DNA of 34,301 bases from Candidatus Giovannonibacteria bacterium RIFCSPLOWO2_02_FULL_45_28 (GTDB taxonomy: Bacteria > Patescibacteriota > Minisyncoccia > UBA11713 > 2-01-FULL-45-33). Position 1 is the stretch's first letter; each line of letters starts with the position of its first letter. A model generated the notes under the pieces. It was not told where the DNA came from, ran no database searches, and saw only the letters and a list, made by a program, of their open reading frames with translations. This document shows positions 24,117 to 33,281 of the stretch, piece after piece. A program made the translations under genes and the position numbers. The DNA lies in the NCBI GenBank assembly GCA_001780725.1, contig MFIM01000012.1, positions 1 through 34,301 of the forward strand, given 5' to 3'.

Positions 24117-25928
24117 CTAGAGCTCCAGTTTTTCGCCGGGGCGGAGGGTGCCAGAACTGGAAGAACCCTCCCCCTCTCCCCCTCTCTTAGGGAGGGGGTT
24201 GGGGGGTGGGTTATCTACCTCTTGCGAAACATTTTGTTTTTTTGATTCTAGTGATTTCTTCAGCGCCTCGCGCAAAACTTGGAGATTTTCCGGGCGCCGG
24301 AAAGGCTGATGCATTTCAACACGCTGCGGGCGAAAATCTCTGCGTTCCGGCGGACGCCCTTCAAGTTCTCTTAAAGATGCTGTGCGCTCTGTGGGTCTCG
24401 CCGAAAATTCACCGGTACTTGGCCGAGGTGGCCTCGGTGGTTCGCGGCGCGGCATTTGCTGTTTATATTGTCCGGCCATTCCGATATGCTCTTTGCAAAA
24501 TACCGGCCTGTTCGGATCCGGCTGAAAAGGCACTTTTGTGAGCTTTCCGCAAACAAAACAGGTAGCGTCATATAACTGCGCTTGAGGCCGGGCATCTTCC
24601 CCAAATTCGCGCGGCGCAGCCGCAGTCTTTTTTTCCGCAGCGACCTCCATTTCCTCCATCCACTTGTTTATTTTGTCCGAAACATCGGCCTTAGGAGCGC
24701 CGTAATTTTTACGTGAAAATTCAATAATTTGGCTGCGAAAAGATTCGTCCGGTTTCTTTATCGGCGGCAAAGTCGCGGCCGAAAAAGGCCGCGAAGCTAC
24801 CCCGTCAATCATAAGTTTTAAATAAATATTTGCGAAGCCGATATTAACAATGTCCTGCACTTCAAATTCGGGAGAAAATTCTTTTTCCAAAAGCTCGGCG
24901 TCTTCCGCGCCAATCCGGAAAGTTACTGTAGTGCCGACGTTTCCGAAAACCGCATCCCTCACTTTTTCGTCCATTTGCGCAACATATTGATGCGTAAGTA
25001 TTAAAGACAAGCGGTATTTTCTCGCCTCCGAAAGAATATTGGCAAAAGATTCCGAAGCGAAGTTTTGAAACTCGTCTACATACAAAAAGAAGTCCGGGCG
25101 CGCCGCCTCCTGCGTATCCACGCGGCTCATCGCCGAAAGATAAATTTTGGTAACAAGCATGGCGCCGATTAGCCTTGAGTTGTCCTCCCCAACCATCCCT
25201 TTGGAAAGATTGACTATAATTATTTTTTTTTCGTCCATGGCCTGGCGCATATTAAAAGAAGATTTCGGCTGGCCTATGATATTTCTAATCAGCGGATTTG
25301 AAACAAATTGCCCGACTTTATTTTGAATCGCCGGAGTCGCCTCGGCAGCGTATCTGTCGGTATATTTGGCAAATTCCTGCGTCCAAAAGGCTTTTACGAC
25401 CGGATCGGTTATATGCTCAATCACTTTTTTTCTGAAATCCTTATTTATCAGCATCTGATTAATTCCCAAAAGCGTGGAATCCGGATATTCCAAAAGCGCC
25501 AAAATCGTATTATTTAAAATATATTCCATGCGCGCCGACCAGACATCCTGCCATAATTTTTTAAAGACACCCATCAAGCCATCTGCAACCAAATGCCGGC
25601 GCTCTGAATCAATGTTCTCCATAATATTAAAGCCAATAGGCCAATCAGTATCGGCGGGGTTAAGATAAATGACGTCGCCAATTCTTTCTTTTGGCACAAA
25701 ATCCAAAAGGCGGTCTGCGGTATCTCCGTGAGGATCAATAAAAGCCACTCCCTCGCCGGATTGGATGTCCTGTACTGCCATATTTTCCAAAAGAGTGGTT
25801 TTTCCCATGCCGGTCTTCCCGATCACATACATATGCTTCCTGCGGTCTATGTTTTTTATGCCAAATTTCTTCAGCTGATTTCTGAAGTTGGTCTCTCCAA
25901 AATATGTGGTTTTTTGCTCGTCGTTCAT
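24117..25928 (-). CDS. VirD4/TraG-like (DUF87/HerA-type) DNA-translocating ATPase
   Basis: HMYVIGKTGMGKTTLLENMAVQDIQSGEGVAFIDPHGD (Walker A), FFLYVDEFQNFASESFANILSEARKYRLSLILTHQYVAQM (Walker B). Confidence 0.85.
   Translation of the reverse strand: MNDEQKTTYFGETNFRNQLKKFGIKNIDRRKHMYVIGKTGMGKTTLLENMAVQDIQSGEGVAFIDPHGDTADRLLDFVPKERIGDVIYLNPADTDWPIGFNIMENIDSERRHLVADGLMGVFKKLWQDVWSARMEYILNNTILALLEYPDSTLLGINQMLINKDFRKKVIEHITDPVVKAFWTQEFAKYTDRYAAEATPAIQNKVGQFVSNPLIRNIIGQPKSSFNMRQAMDEKKIIIVNLSKGMVGEDNSRLIGAMLVTKIYLSAMSRVDTQEAARPDFFLYVDEFQNFASESFANILSEARKYRLSLILTHQYVAQMDEKVRDAVFGNVGTTVTFRIGAEDAELLEKEFSPEFEVQDIVNIGFANIYLKLMIDGVASRPFSAATLPPIKKPDESFRSQIIEFSRKNYGAPKADVSDKINKWMEEMEVAAEKKTAAAPREFGEDARPQAQLYDATCFVCGKLTKVPFQPDPNRPVFCKEHIGMAGQYKQQMPRREPPRPPRPSTGEFSARPTERTASLRELEGRPPERRDFRPQRVEMHQPFRRPENLQVLREALKKSLESKKQNVSQEVDNPPPNPLPKRGGEGEGSSSSGTLRPGEKLEL
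24162..24213. repeat. GC-rich inverted repeat at the ATPase C-terminus, encoding DNPPPNPLPKRGGEGEG
   Basis: CCCTCCCCCTCTCCCCCTCTCTTAGGGAGGGGGTTGGGGGGTGGG. Confidence 0.7.
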
Positions 25929-27211
25929 ATCGGCAAATTAGGAGGAGGGGCGCCGCGTTTGGCTTCTATGCGCGGAGTTGTCGGGGCGGCGACTACCATG
26001 CCCGGGAAATGATAAACCGTAGCCAGTTCTGAAGAAGAGAGCACAAAAGGTTTGCTGCGTCTTTTGTACGGGGGTAAAAAAACAGAGCGCAGTTTGTAAG
26101 ACTTAAAAAGCCTCTGTTTTCTTTTTGGTTCGCGGTAATTTTTAAAAAAATAATCAATGCTGACTGTAATTTTCTTATTCGTCTTAAAGCCGTTCAACGA
26201 CTGCGAAGAAAATTGTTTAAAAATCCCGAACATCGCGGGCACCGCCAAAAAATTATATACATCCCTCTTTGCCAAATATATCCAGCGGATGCAAACCTCA
26301 AAACCAATTTTGGCAATATTGCGTTCAATTGCCTCAATGGTAGTGCGCTCGCCGGGAGAAAGATTGAGCATCCTGAACTGATCAGATTCTTTTTTTGTTG
26401 GCTTGGATTCTGCAGAAACTCCCAAAATGGTTTTAACCGTGTCGTGGATCGCGTCAACCAGTTGCGTTATGAGTGGGCTTTTACTTACGGCTTTTTTCCC
26501 GGTCATCTTAGCCACCAACACTTCGCCCTCCTTTTTCCATTTATCATCCGCGGCCCTCACCAACATTTGTATCCACAGCCGCTCACCGGGCCTCAATTGC
26601 CCAAAAAATTCAAAAAGTGAAGACAGCGGATCAATTTTTCGCTCCTCTTCTTTAGAACTAATATCTTCCAAAACAAAATCTTCATACGTGCGAATCGGAT
26701 AAGCATCCGGTTTGGTCAAAACAAATTCCGTTCCCCACAAATTCCAGTCTTTGTCTGGTAAAACCGCAGGCAAACTTTTTGTATAATCTTCCACAACCCT
26801 AACTTCGCTTGAGGGGTACTGTGCATAAATCTGCGCCTCAAACATTCTTTTAAAAAACTCCATCGTCCATATGTAAAAATGAATGCCTGTTTCGTCTCCT
26901 ATTACCTCCAAAGAAAACCAAGGAGTAACCCATCCATCCCAATACCTGTCTATTAAATTTCCTTTACGCGCCGCGCCGTGTATGCCAGCGAAAATACTCT
27001 CCATAGCCTTGGGGCTTTTTGACACTTCTCTTGGTATTCTTACTTCAAGCAAAATGTACTTTTTGGTAGAAATAAAATTTGCGCGCACGTAATGCAGCCA
27101 GGAGTCGCGGAAAATAAAAAAAAACAGAATAGGCATCCACAAAAACCAGGTTCTGCTCGCCCAAAAAATGAACTCCTTTACGACGGGGTCATTTAAGATT
27201 ATATCTGCCAT
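25925..27211 (-). CDS. Hypothetical membrane-anchored protein, partner of the ATPase
   Basis: N-terminal TM; stop overlaps the ATPase start. Confidence 0.65.
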   Translation of the reverse strand: MADIILNDPVVKEFIFWASRTWFLWMPILFFFIFRDSWLHYVRANFISTKKYILLEVRIPREVSKSPKAMESIFAGIHGAARKGNLIDRYWDGWVTPWFSLEVIGDETGIHFYIWTMEFFKRMFEAQIYAQYPSSEVRVVEDYTKSLPAVLPDKDWNLWGTEFVLTKPDAYPIRTYEDFVLEDISSKEEERKIDPLSSLFEFFGQLRPGERLWIQMLVRAADDKWKKEGEVLVAKMTGKKAVSKSPLITQLVDAIHDTVKTILGVSAESKPTKKESDQFRMLNLSPGERTTIEAIERNIAKIGFEVCIRWIYLAKRDVYNFLAVPAMFGIFKQFSSQSLNGFKTNKKITVSIDYFFKNYREPKRKQRLFKSYKLRSVFLPPYKRRSKPFVLSSSELATVYHFPGMVVAAPTTPRIEAKRGAPPPNLPI

Positions 27212-28223
27212 CAGCTAACTTTTTGAAATATTTTTTGTTTTCCAGATTAATAAACACAGTGTTTGGCTTCACGATTCGCTGGCGCAAAACAGCCGAAATT
27301 ATTTTATCTTTAGCCATTGGGCCGTCTTTTTTGAGCACCTCCGTAATCACATCTTTAACCACCCCAGGAGCATATCCCCAGTTTTTAAGCGCGTAAAGAC
27401 CCCTACCCACCAAAACAAAGCGGTCGTCTTTAATAAGTTCATTGTGCACGGTTTGCGTGTGTACCGGCTTGCCAACCAATTTGCCGATTTTAGAAGCGAC
27501 CTCGGAAAAATGCAGTGGCTTGCCGTGCCGCACAAGCACCATGTGCGAAAGATCCCGCACGCCTCTGGGCTTTATTTCCGGAAATTCCGTAAGACCCCAC
27601 TGGCCGAAATAATTTTTGGCAATCAGCTTGGAAAGGCCGAGCCAATTCGCCAAAACGATATTGCTTACTTCCCCGCCAGTAATATGCCGCGCGGACGAAG
27701 AAAGCGTTTCAAACAGCCCGCTTTCTTCCACCGGGTGGCCTGTTTTGCGCAATTCCTCAACCGCGTGAGAAAGGGATTTCTGAGCGCGTTCTTCGGCCCC
27801 TTCGCCATATGCCCAACGATCGCAAAGCTCGTCGTTTTCATGAAATCTTAAGAATGGGTTGTGCAAAGAAAGCAAAAAATACACATGGTTTTCGTGTTTT
27901 GGATGCGGTGCAAGATTTTTCAAAACATGCTCCTCTTTTAAAACACGCCCCTCGTGTTCAAAATACTCCTCCAAGGCCGTAAAAACCACCGTCAGCTCCT
28001 GCATTTGCGGAGATTTTCTAATGCGATTAAAGCCATCTGCTTCAACCTGCCGCACCCGCTCGCGGGTAATGCTGTATTTTTGGCCAATTGCCTCCAAAGT
28101 CATTCGCCTTGGATTTTTACTCAAACCAAAACGCTGCTCCAATATATCTTTGGTCCGCTTTGGCAAAACCATAAACAGCTTTTTTGTGACCTCCTCCGGA
28201 TGAACCGGTAATGCGTATTTCAT
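27189..28223 (-). CDS. Sigma-70 region 4-like HTH fused to HARE-HTH-like domains
   Basis: RTKDILEQRFGLSKNPRRMTLEAIGQKYSITRERVRQVEADGFNRIRK (sigma region 4); C-term LHFSEVASKIGKLVGKPVHTQTVHNELIKDDRFVLVGRGLYAL (HARE-HTH-like). Confidence 0.8.
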   Translation of the reverse strand: MKYALPVHPEEVTKKLFMVLPKRTKDILEQRFGLSKNPRRMTLEAIGQKYSITRERVRQVEADGFNRIRKSPQMQELTVVFTALEEYFEHEGRVLKEEHVLKNLAPHPKHENHVYFLLSLHNPFLRFHENDELCDRWAYGEGAEERAQKSLSHAVEELRKTGHPVEESGLFETLSSSARHITGGEVSNIVLANWLGLSKLIAKNYFGQWGLTEFPEIKPRGVRDLSHMVLVRHGKPLHFSEVASKIGKLVGKPVHTQTVHNELIKDDRFVLVGRGLYALKNWGYAPGVVKDVITEVLKKDGPMAKDKIISAVLRQRIVKPNTVFINLENKKYFKKLADGRYNLK

Positions 28224-28305
28224 ATGTTTAAATAAACACTAGCAAACTTATAAAAAAGTGTCAAATCCATGTCACCTTCAGCCTAACAAGAGCACCAAAA
28301 TCATG

Positions 28306-29466
28306 TCAAGCCCCCAAAATACCTTCTTTGTAGCGCTCTTCCCCACCAAGCAAAATGCCTTTTTTGTGTAAAGAAAAGCTTTCCAAAATGCCTAAAGCTA
28401 AAAACAAAGTAATCAGGCTTGAACCGCCGTAACTTAAAAACGGCATTCCCAAACCGGTGATCGGCAAAACTCCGGAATTCATGCCAATATGAATCCCCGC
28501 CTGAAAAGATAAAAAAATGGCAAGCCCTGTCGCGTAAAGTTTCTCAAAATTAGATTCACCGTAAATCCCCGCGCGCAAAATCCGCCAAACAACTAAAGAA
28601 AAAAATAGCAGTAAAATTAAAATACCTAAAAATCCCCATTCCTCCGCAAAAGCCGCGAAAATAAAATCAGTCTCGTGCTCCGGCAAAAACTCAAGACGCG
28701 ATTGGGTTCCGAAACCTATACCCTTTCCGAAAATTTGCCCGGAACCTATTGCAATAACCGATTGAATTGCGTGATAACCCCTGCCGCTAACATCGCTTTG
28801 GGGATTTAAAAAAGAAATGACGCGCGCCTTTTGATACGGCAGAAGAAAATAGCTCCAAAATATCAAAGCGGCAACCGCGCCTAGAACAAAAAGCGCCAAA
28901 AGATGTTTGAGCTTTATTCCGCCAACCAAAGCCATACCGAGCCAAATCGCTCCCAAAACCAAAGCCGAGCCGAGATCTGGCTGCAACGCAACCAAAACCA
29001 TCGGCAACGCCGCGTATAAAAAAGATATTGCCAAATGGAGAATTCGCGCAATTTCAATGTGCCGCTTAGAAAAATACTTAGCCAAAATTAAAACAATGAT
29101 CAGCTTAATCAATTCAACCGGCTCAACGCTGGTTCCGCCAACCTTGAGCCAGCTTGCGGCCCCTTTTATTGCGCGGCCCGCCAATATCAGAAACACAAGA
29201 GTCAAAATTAAAATTAGATAAAGTATCATCAAAAATATGCTGTTTGTTTTTAAAAAGCTCCAATCTATGAAAATCGCGCTCACAAAAAAAACCGCAAGCC
29301 CTACGAATATCCAGACAATTTGCCTGTTAAAAAAATAGTCGCCGCCCTGTTCTCCGCCAATCGGCGGGCTAAATGATTTCATCGTTGTAAGCCCCAAAAA
29401 AACCAGCGTAAGAACGCTTAAAATAAGCACCCAATCCAAACGTTTAAATGCCTGCGCTGGGTTCAT
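28306..29466 (-). CDS. rodA: RodA/FtsW/SpoVE-family protein, probably RodA
   Basis: WLKVGGTSVEPVELIKLIIVLILAKYF, GRGYHAIQSVIAIGSGQIFGKGIGFGTQSRLEFLPEHETDFIFAAFAEEWGF. Confidence 0.9.
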   Translation of the reverse strand: MNPAQAFKRLDWVLILSVLTLVFLGLTTMKSFSPPIGGEQGGDYFFNRQIVWIFVGLAVFFVSAIFIDWSFLKTNSIFLMILYLILILTLVFLILAGRAIKGAASWLKVGGTSVEPVELIKLIIVLILAKYFSKRHIEIARILHLAISFLYAALPMVLVALQPDLGSALVLGAIWLGMALVGGIKLKHLLALFVLGAVAALIFWSYFLLPYQKARVISFLNPQSDVSGRGYHAIQSVIAIGSGQIFGKGIGFGTQSRLEFLPEHETDFIFAAFAEEWGFLGILILLLFFSLVVWRILRAGIYGESNFEKLYATGLAIFLSFQAGIHIGMNSGVLPITGLGMPFLSYGGSSLITLFLALGILESFSLHKKGILLGGEERYKEGILGA

Positions 29467-30230
29467 GGAATCGGTCTGAAAAAGATTTCCGCCTTAAAAA
29501 CCCCCTCTATGGCCTGCGGCCACGTAAAGGTCACGCCTCTTTCTTCAAAAATATTTAATTTATCAATAACTGTTTTGGAGGCGCCCAAACTCTCGCCTTC
29601 TTTATTTAGCAAAACAGCGCTGGTTTCTATTTTTTGATAAACTTCGCTGTTTGATTGGTTTTTTACTCCGATCTCCAGCCGCGGGGCAATCGCATCAGTA
29701 AGAAACAGGTCCTTTTTTAAAACATCAATTCGGAGCGGATCCGACCTGCTGGATTCCCAGCTTACGGCGCGCATTTCCAAAACTGCATTTTTCGGCGTCC
29801 GGTTTTGGGTTACAATACTAGGCTCAAAAACAAGAAACTTTTCTCCCGGCAAAATAAAAGTTGAGTTTTCGCGGATAGCAATTAAAACATTGTTTTCATC
29901 ATACAGTTTGACAGCGTAAACAAATTTTTGGGCTTTGAGAAATTGGTTGCCGTTATTCAAAAGCGCAGCGATGTCATATACGCCCTCTCTGACCGGAAAA
30001 AATCTCGTCCATAAAATCGTGAGGTCGTGAATTTTTTCCGAGCAAGGCGCGCAGCGCGCGACCTCGCCGCCGCAATCCACGCCTTCTTCATCCTGATTTT
30101 GGCGGTTGTCAAAACAAGTAGGCTGCGGTCGGAGATAATAAATAACGCCGAAGACAATCAGCAAAACAACTATTGCAAAAACAGAAAAAATGGCGAGCTG
30201 TCTCCGGAGTCCCCAAGTAAAAAACGGCAT
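29463..30230 (-). CDS. Single-pass membrane protein, hypothetical
   Basis: N-terminal TM plus CFDNRQNQDEEGVDCGGEVARCAPC motif. Confidence 0.65.
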   Translation of the reverse strand: MPFFTWGLRRQLAIFSVFAIVVLLIVFGVIYYLRPQPTCFDNRQNQDEEGVDCGGEVARCAPCSEKIHDLTILWTRFFPVREGVYDIAALLNNGNQFLKAQKFVYAVKLYDENNVLIAIRENSTFILPGEKFLVFEPSIVTQNRTPKNAVLEMRAVSWESSRSDPLRIDVLKKDLFLTDAIAPRLEIGVKNQSNSEVYQKIETSAVLLNKEGESLGASKTVIDKLNIFEERGVTFTWPQAIEGVFKAEIFFRPIP

Positions 30231-30275
30231 AACTCCAGTATATAAAATTTAACGCAAAAATACTATAATACCCTT

Positions 30276-31214
30276 ATGGCTACGCGGGCGAAAATATTGG
30301 TAATATCGCTTTTGGCTTTTGCATTGACTTATTGGACCGGCTTTTCATATTTAGGCACCGCGCTTGAAACTCCGGCTTACTATATTGCGAGTTTGATTTT
30401 TGAAAAGACGACGTCGCCGCAAGAATTGATTAAAAAATACGAAAAGGGCAACATAAAAATTCTGATAGTCCCCGGACATAACAAAGAAAGTTACGGGGCG
30501 CAATACCGCGGGGTCACGGAGGCGAGCCTAAATGCCGAATTGGGCAGTCAGCTCTTTGAATATTTCAGAAGCGACCCAAAATTTACCGCGTTCATTACAA
30601 ATAAAAACACCGGGGAGTATAATGACTGGATTTCGGATTATTTAAAAAACCAAGAAACGGCAATCAACACTTTTAAAGAAAAGGTAAAATCAATTTTTAA
30701 AAACGCCGTGAAAATAGGGGCGATTAAAATAGAAACAAAAGTTTACCACAACCCCGCGGCTGATAATTCTTCAAAACTTCTTTATGGCATAAACAAGTGG
30801 GCAAATGATAGTGGTGTAGACATAGTTTTGCATCTGCATTTCAACGATTACCCCGGCAGAAAATACGACATGCCGGGCAAATACAACGGTTTTGCGATAT
30901 ATATTCCGGACGATCAACTTCCTAATCATCAGGCAAGTTTAGAGATTGCAAAATCAATAAGAAAAGAGCTCAAAAAAATCCAGACCGAGAGCAATTTTCC
31001 AAAAGAAAAAGATATTATCATAGAAGATCAGCAGTTAATAGCAATCGGCTCCAACGCCTCGCGCGACGGAGTTTCTATTTTGGTGGAATACGGATATATC
31101 TACGAACCTGAATTTTATGACAAAGAAATCCGCCCATACGCCCTGCGTGACGCGGCTCTCACAACATACCAAGGCGTCAAAAACTTTTTTGAGAAAAAGT
31201 CTGTCCGAAACTAA
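30276..31214 (+). CDS. N-acetylmuramoyl-L-alanine amidase (Amidase_3-like)
   Basis: ILIVPGHNKESYGAQYRGVTEASLN, VDIVLHLHFND, GVSILVEYGYI. Confidence 0.75.
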   Translation: MATRAKILVISLLAFALTYWTGFSYLGTALETPAYYIASLIFEKTTSPQELIKKYEKGNIKILIVPGHNKESYGAQYRGVTEASLNAELGSQLFEYFRSDPKFTAFITNKNTGEYNDWISDYLKNQETAINTFKEKVKSIFKNAVKIGAIKIETKVYHNPAADNSSKLLYGINKWANDSGVDIVLHLHFNDYPGRKYDMPGKYNGFAIYIPDDQLPNHQASLEIAKSIRKELKKIQTESNFPKEKDIIIEDQQLIAIGSNASRDGVSILVEYGYIYEPEFYDKEIRPYALRDAALTTYQGVKNFFEKKSVRN

Positions 31215-31302
31215 GTTTAGGACATTGTAAAAAGCAAGGGCGATGCAGGAATTTTTCTCCCCGCACCGCCCCATAGAAACTATCCGTGCAACCATCGTAG
31301 CG

Positions 31303-31563
31303 CTAGAAGTTTGCCTTAGCGCGCCGATTCTTCTCCTCGTGGCCTTCGATCATGCTATGGAGCCAGAGAACAAGAATCGCTGCAAAAGTAGCCAGATAAA
31401 TACCGCTGCCAAGAAGCGGAACCCCGAGAGATTTCTCGCCAGCTATCATGTAGGCAGCGATGGTCATCTCTAAACCGCCATTAAACACCAGAAACAAATC
31501 GACCAAAAACCCACATGTCGCCACCGCGACAACCCATGAACCAAACATTGTTATGGTTTTCAT
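31303..31563 (-). CDS. Small membrane protein, hypothetical
   Basis: MKTITMFGSWVVAVATCGFLVDLF...; SD AGGAGGT upstream. Confidence 0.65.
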   Translation of the reverse strand: MKTITMFGSWVVAVATCGFLVDLFLVFNGGLEMTIAAYMIAGEKSLGVPLLGSGIYLATFAAILVLWLHSMIEGHEEKNRRAKANF

Positions 31564-31654
31564 AATCGGCACCTCCTGTTGTGAGTTTATCATAGAAATT
31601 ATGATTTGTCAATAGCGCAAAAGCCTTATTTTATAAGGTATTTTTGAGTAGTTA

Positions 31655-31679
31655 CACTTGGCGGTGGCACCGCCAAGTG
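31655..31679. terminator. Strong hairpin (CACTTGGCGGT-GGC-ACCGCCAAGTG), terminator or cruciform
   Basis: 11-bp perfect arms. Confidence 0.5.
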
Positions 31680-31699
31680 GTTAGCGCAAAAAATGAAAA

Positions 31700-31727
31700 A
31701 GCCCCGTCCGCCAGCTGGCGGAGAGGC
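31700..31727 (-). terminator. Terminator of the 5S/tRNA-like transcript, containing TCCGCCAGCTGGCGGA
   Basis: Minus: AGCCTCTCCGCCAGCTGGCGGACGGGGCTTTTTC. Confidence 0.65.
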
Positions 31728-31733
31728 TGAATA

Positions 31734-31875
31734 TGGTGGGAGCGGTCCCGCTTAGCAGGACAGCGTGCAGCCGAGCCGGAAAGGAGGCCGCCTTTCAATG
31801 AGTGGCGGTGGGGATTTGAACCCCAAGGCAGTTTTTACTGCCAACGACTCTTGAGCCACAGCCAAAACCGCTCCC
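31734..31875 (-). ncRNA. tRNA-like structured RNA with acceptor-like stem and encoded CCA; not a standard tRNA
   Basis: Minus GGGAGCGG...CCGCTCCCACCA; canonical T arm TGGGG-TTCAAAT-CCCCA followed by ~62 nt before the acceptor 3' strand; no 7-nt anticodon loop in the expected place. Confidence 0.5.
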
Positions 31876-31910
31876 ATAAAACACAGACTACCATATAAAT
31901 TAAATCCTTT

Positions 31911-32020
31911 CAATCGGCGGCTGCCTACTTTCCCCCAAAAGGAGTATCATCGGCAGTACAGCGTTTTACTTCTCTGTTCGGAATGGGAAGAGGTAGTTCC
32001 ACCGCCTCAAGCCACCGAAT
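31911..32020 (-). rRNA. rrf: 5S ribosomal RNA
   Basis: Minus TCGGTGGC...CCCATTCCGAACAGAGAAGTAAAACGC...GCCGCCGA. Confidence 0.9.
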
Positions 32021-32194
32021 GAAAAGATTCAATATTTTTTGTAATTCATAAGCGCATTTCCTAACAAGACGGATAAATCTTATCAGGTTTGTTTGATCTA
32101 TTAGTACTCCACGGCTGAAATCCTTGCGGATCTTACACCTAGAGCCTATCAACCTCGTAGTCTTCAAGGGATCAGATTCCTAATCTTGGGGCAT

Positions 32195-32225
<31 letters not shown>

Positions 32226-32433
32226 ACTTGGCGACTTAGCGACCCTGCGGTGCCCTTGGCAGGACAGCAGGTAAACCAGAGGTCACCTCCTTCCGGTCCT
32301 CTCGTACTAGGAAGAACCCCCCTCAAGAATCAACGAGTGCAGTAGATAGGAGACCAACCTGTCTCACGACGGTTTGAACCCAGCTCACGTACCTTTTTAA
32401 TTGGCGAACAGCCAAACCCTTGGGAGCTCGTTT

Positions 32434-33070
32434 CTTTGTTATCTTGCGTTACCGCAAGTATCAGACTATTCCATCACCGTTTCTGTCTTTGTTACCAAAG
32501 AAGAAGTAGGTGCAAGCCGTGTTATACCCCCGCTTAGCGGGGCATATCTCATGTTGTAACTAAAATTACAACAATCAGTCGTTAGGGGAGATAAATAATT
32601 AGATCATTGATGCATAATTTTTGCGGCGATTTTTAGATCGTACATTAAATCGCGACAATGCATCCGCCAATCTCGCCATGCGAATCAAATCGACCTTGGT
32701 TTGAATATCTATATTCAAAATTTGTATAGCCAATTTAATTTGCTTTTGTTTAGCCAAAGAATACGGCGAAATAAAATTAAGTATAATTCTGAGTAATTTT
32801 TATTTCCAACCGAACTCTAAAACCAAACTTTTTCTCGCTGTGTTTTTCGATGGTAGCCATAATAGCCCCGTCACCATCAATCAAGCCAGCAAGATAGGCT
32901 CGACCAGCTTCATTACTTATCTTTCCCACGGCGTTAGCCTTCATGTGCGTGAATTGTATCACACCTGGGACCTGCGAGAAACTTCGCAGATCGCATGAAT
33001 AGGCCTTCACCGTTTTGAGCTTGTTTATTACTCCGATGTTTCCATCGGAGAGAGAAGTTTTGTTTTCTCC
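32434..33070 (-). other. Group I-like intron 1 in 23S rRNA (637 nt, boundaries inferred)
   Basis: Interrupts CTGGGGGT|AAACGAGCTCCCAAGGG; 5' exon ends in U, intron ends in G; contains GGAATAGTCTGA (P7-like) and LAGLIDADG remnant. Confidence 0.75.
32612..33010 (-). pseudogene. LAGLIDADG homing endonuclease, truncated and frameshifted
   Basis: AGRAYLAGLIDGDGAIMATIEKHSEKKFGFRVRLEIKITQNYT* then, in another frame, ILNFISPYSLAKQKQIKLAIQILNIDIQTKVDLIRMARLADALSRFN; only one LAGLIDADG motif and short spacing. Confidence 0.75.
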
Positions 33071-33281
33071 ACCCCCAGGATAAGATGAGCCGACATCGCT
33101 GTCGTATTTGTCTTCTATTACTAGAAGGATCGGACTATATCTTCACCCTGCTCCGCCGGCTGGCGGATGCTGGGGTTGGCGTCTTAGCCGCGCATTATGT
33201 CTGCGCCGCTCTCTCCGATGTACATCGGAGAAGTCTCTACGGGGTCAATCCACTCAAAATTTTGGAATCAAGCCTTGATAC

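Noticed and set aside
31796-31849. Short plus ORF with AGGAGG RBS (MSGGGDLNPKAVFTANDS) as a tmRNA-like tag
   Set aside because: Lies antisense to the tRNA-like RNA and no tmRNA tRNA-like domain surrounds it; resemblance of ANDS to a tag is probably chance
31734-31875. SRP RNA (4.5S) because of GCCGGAAAGGAGGCC and terminal pairing
   Set aside because: The conserved domain IV pattern (GGUCAGG..GGAA..AGCAGCC) is absent
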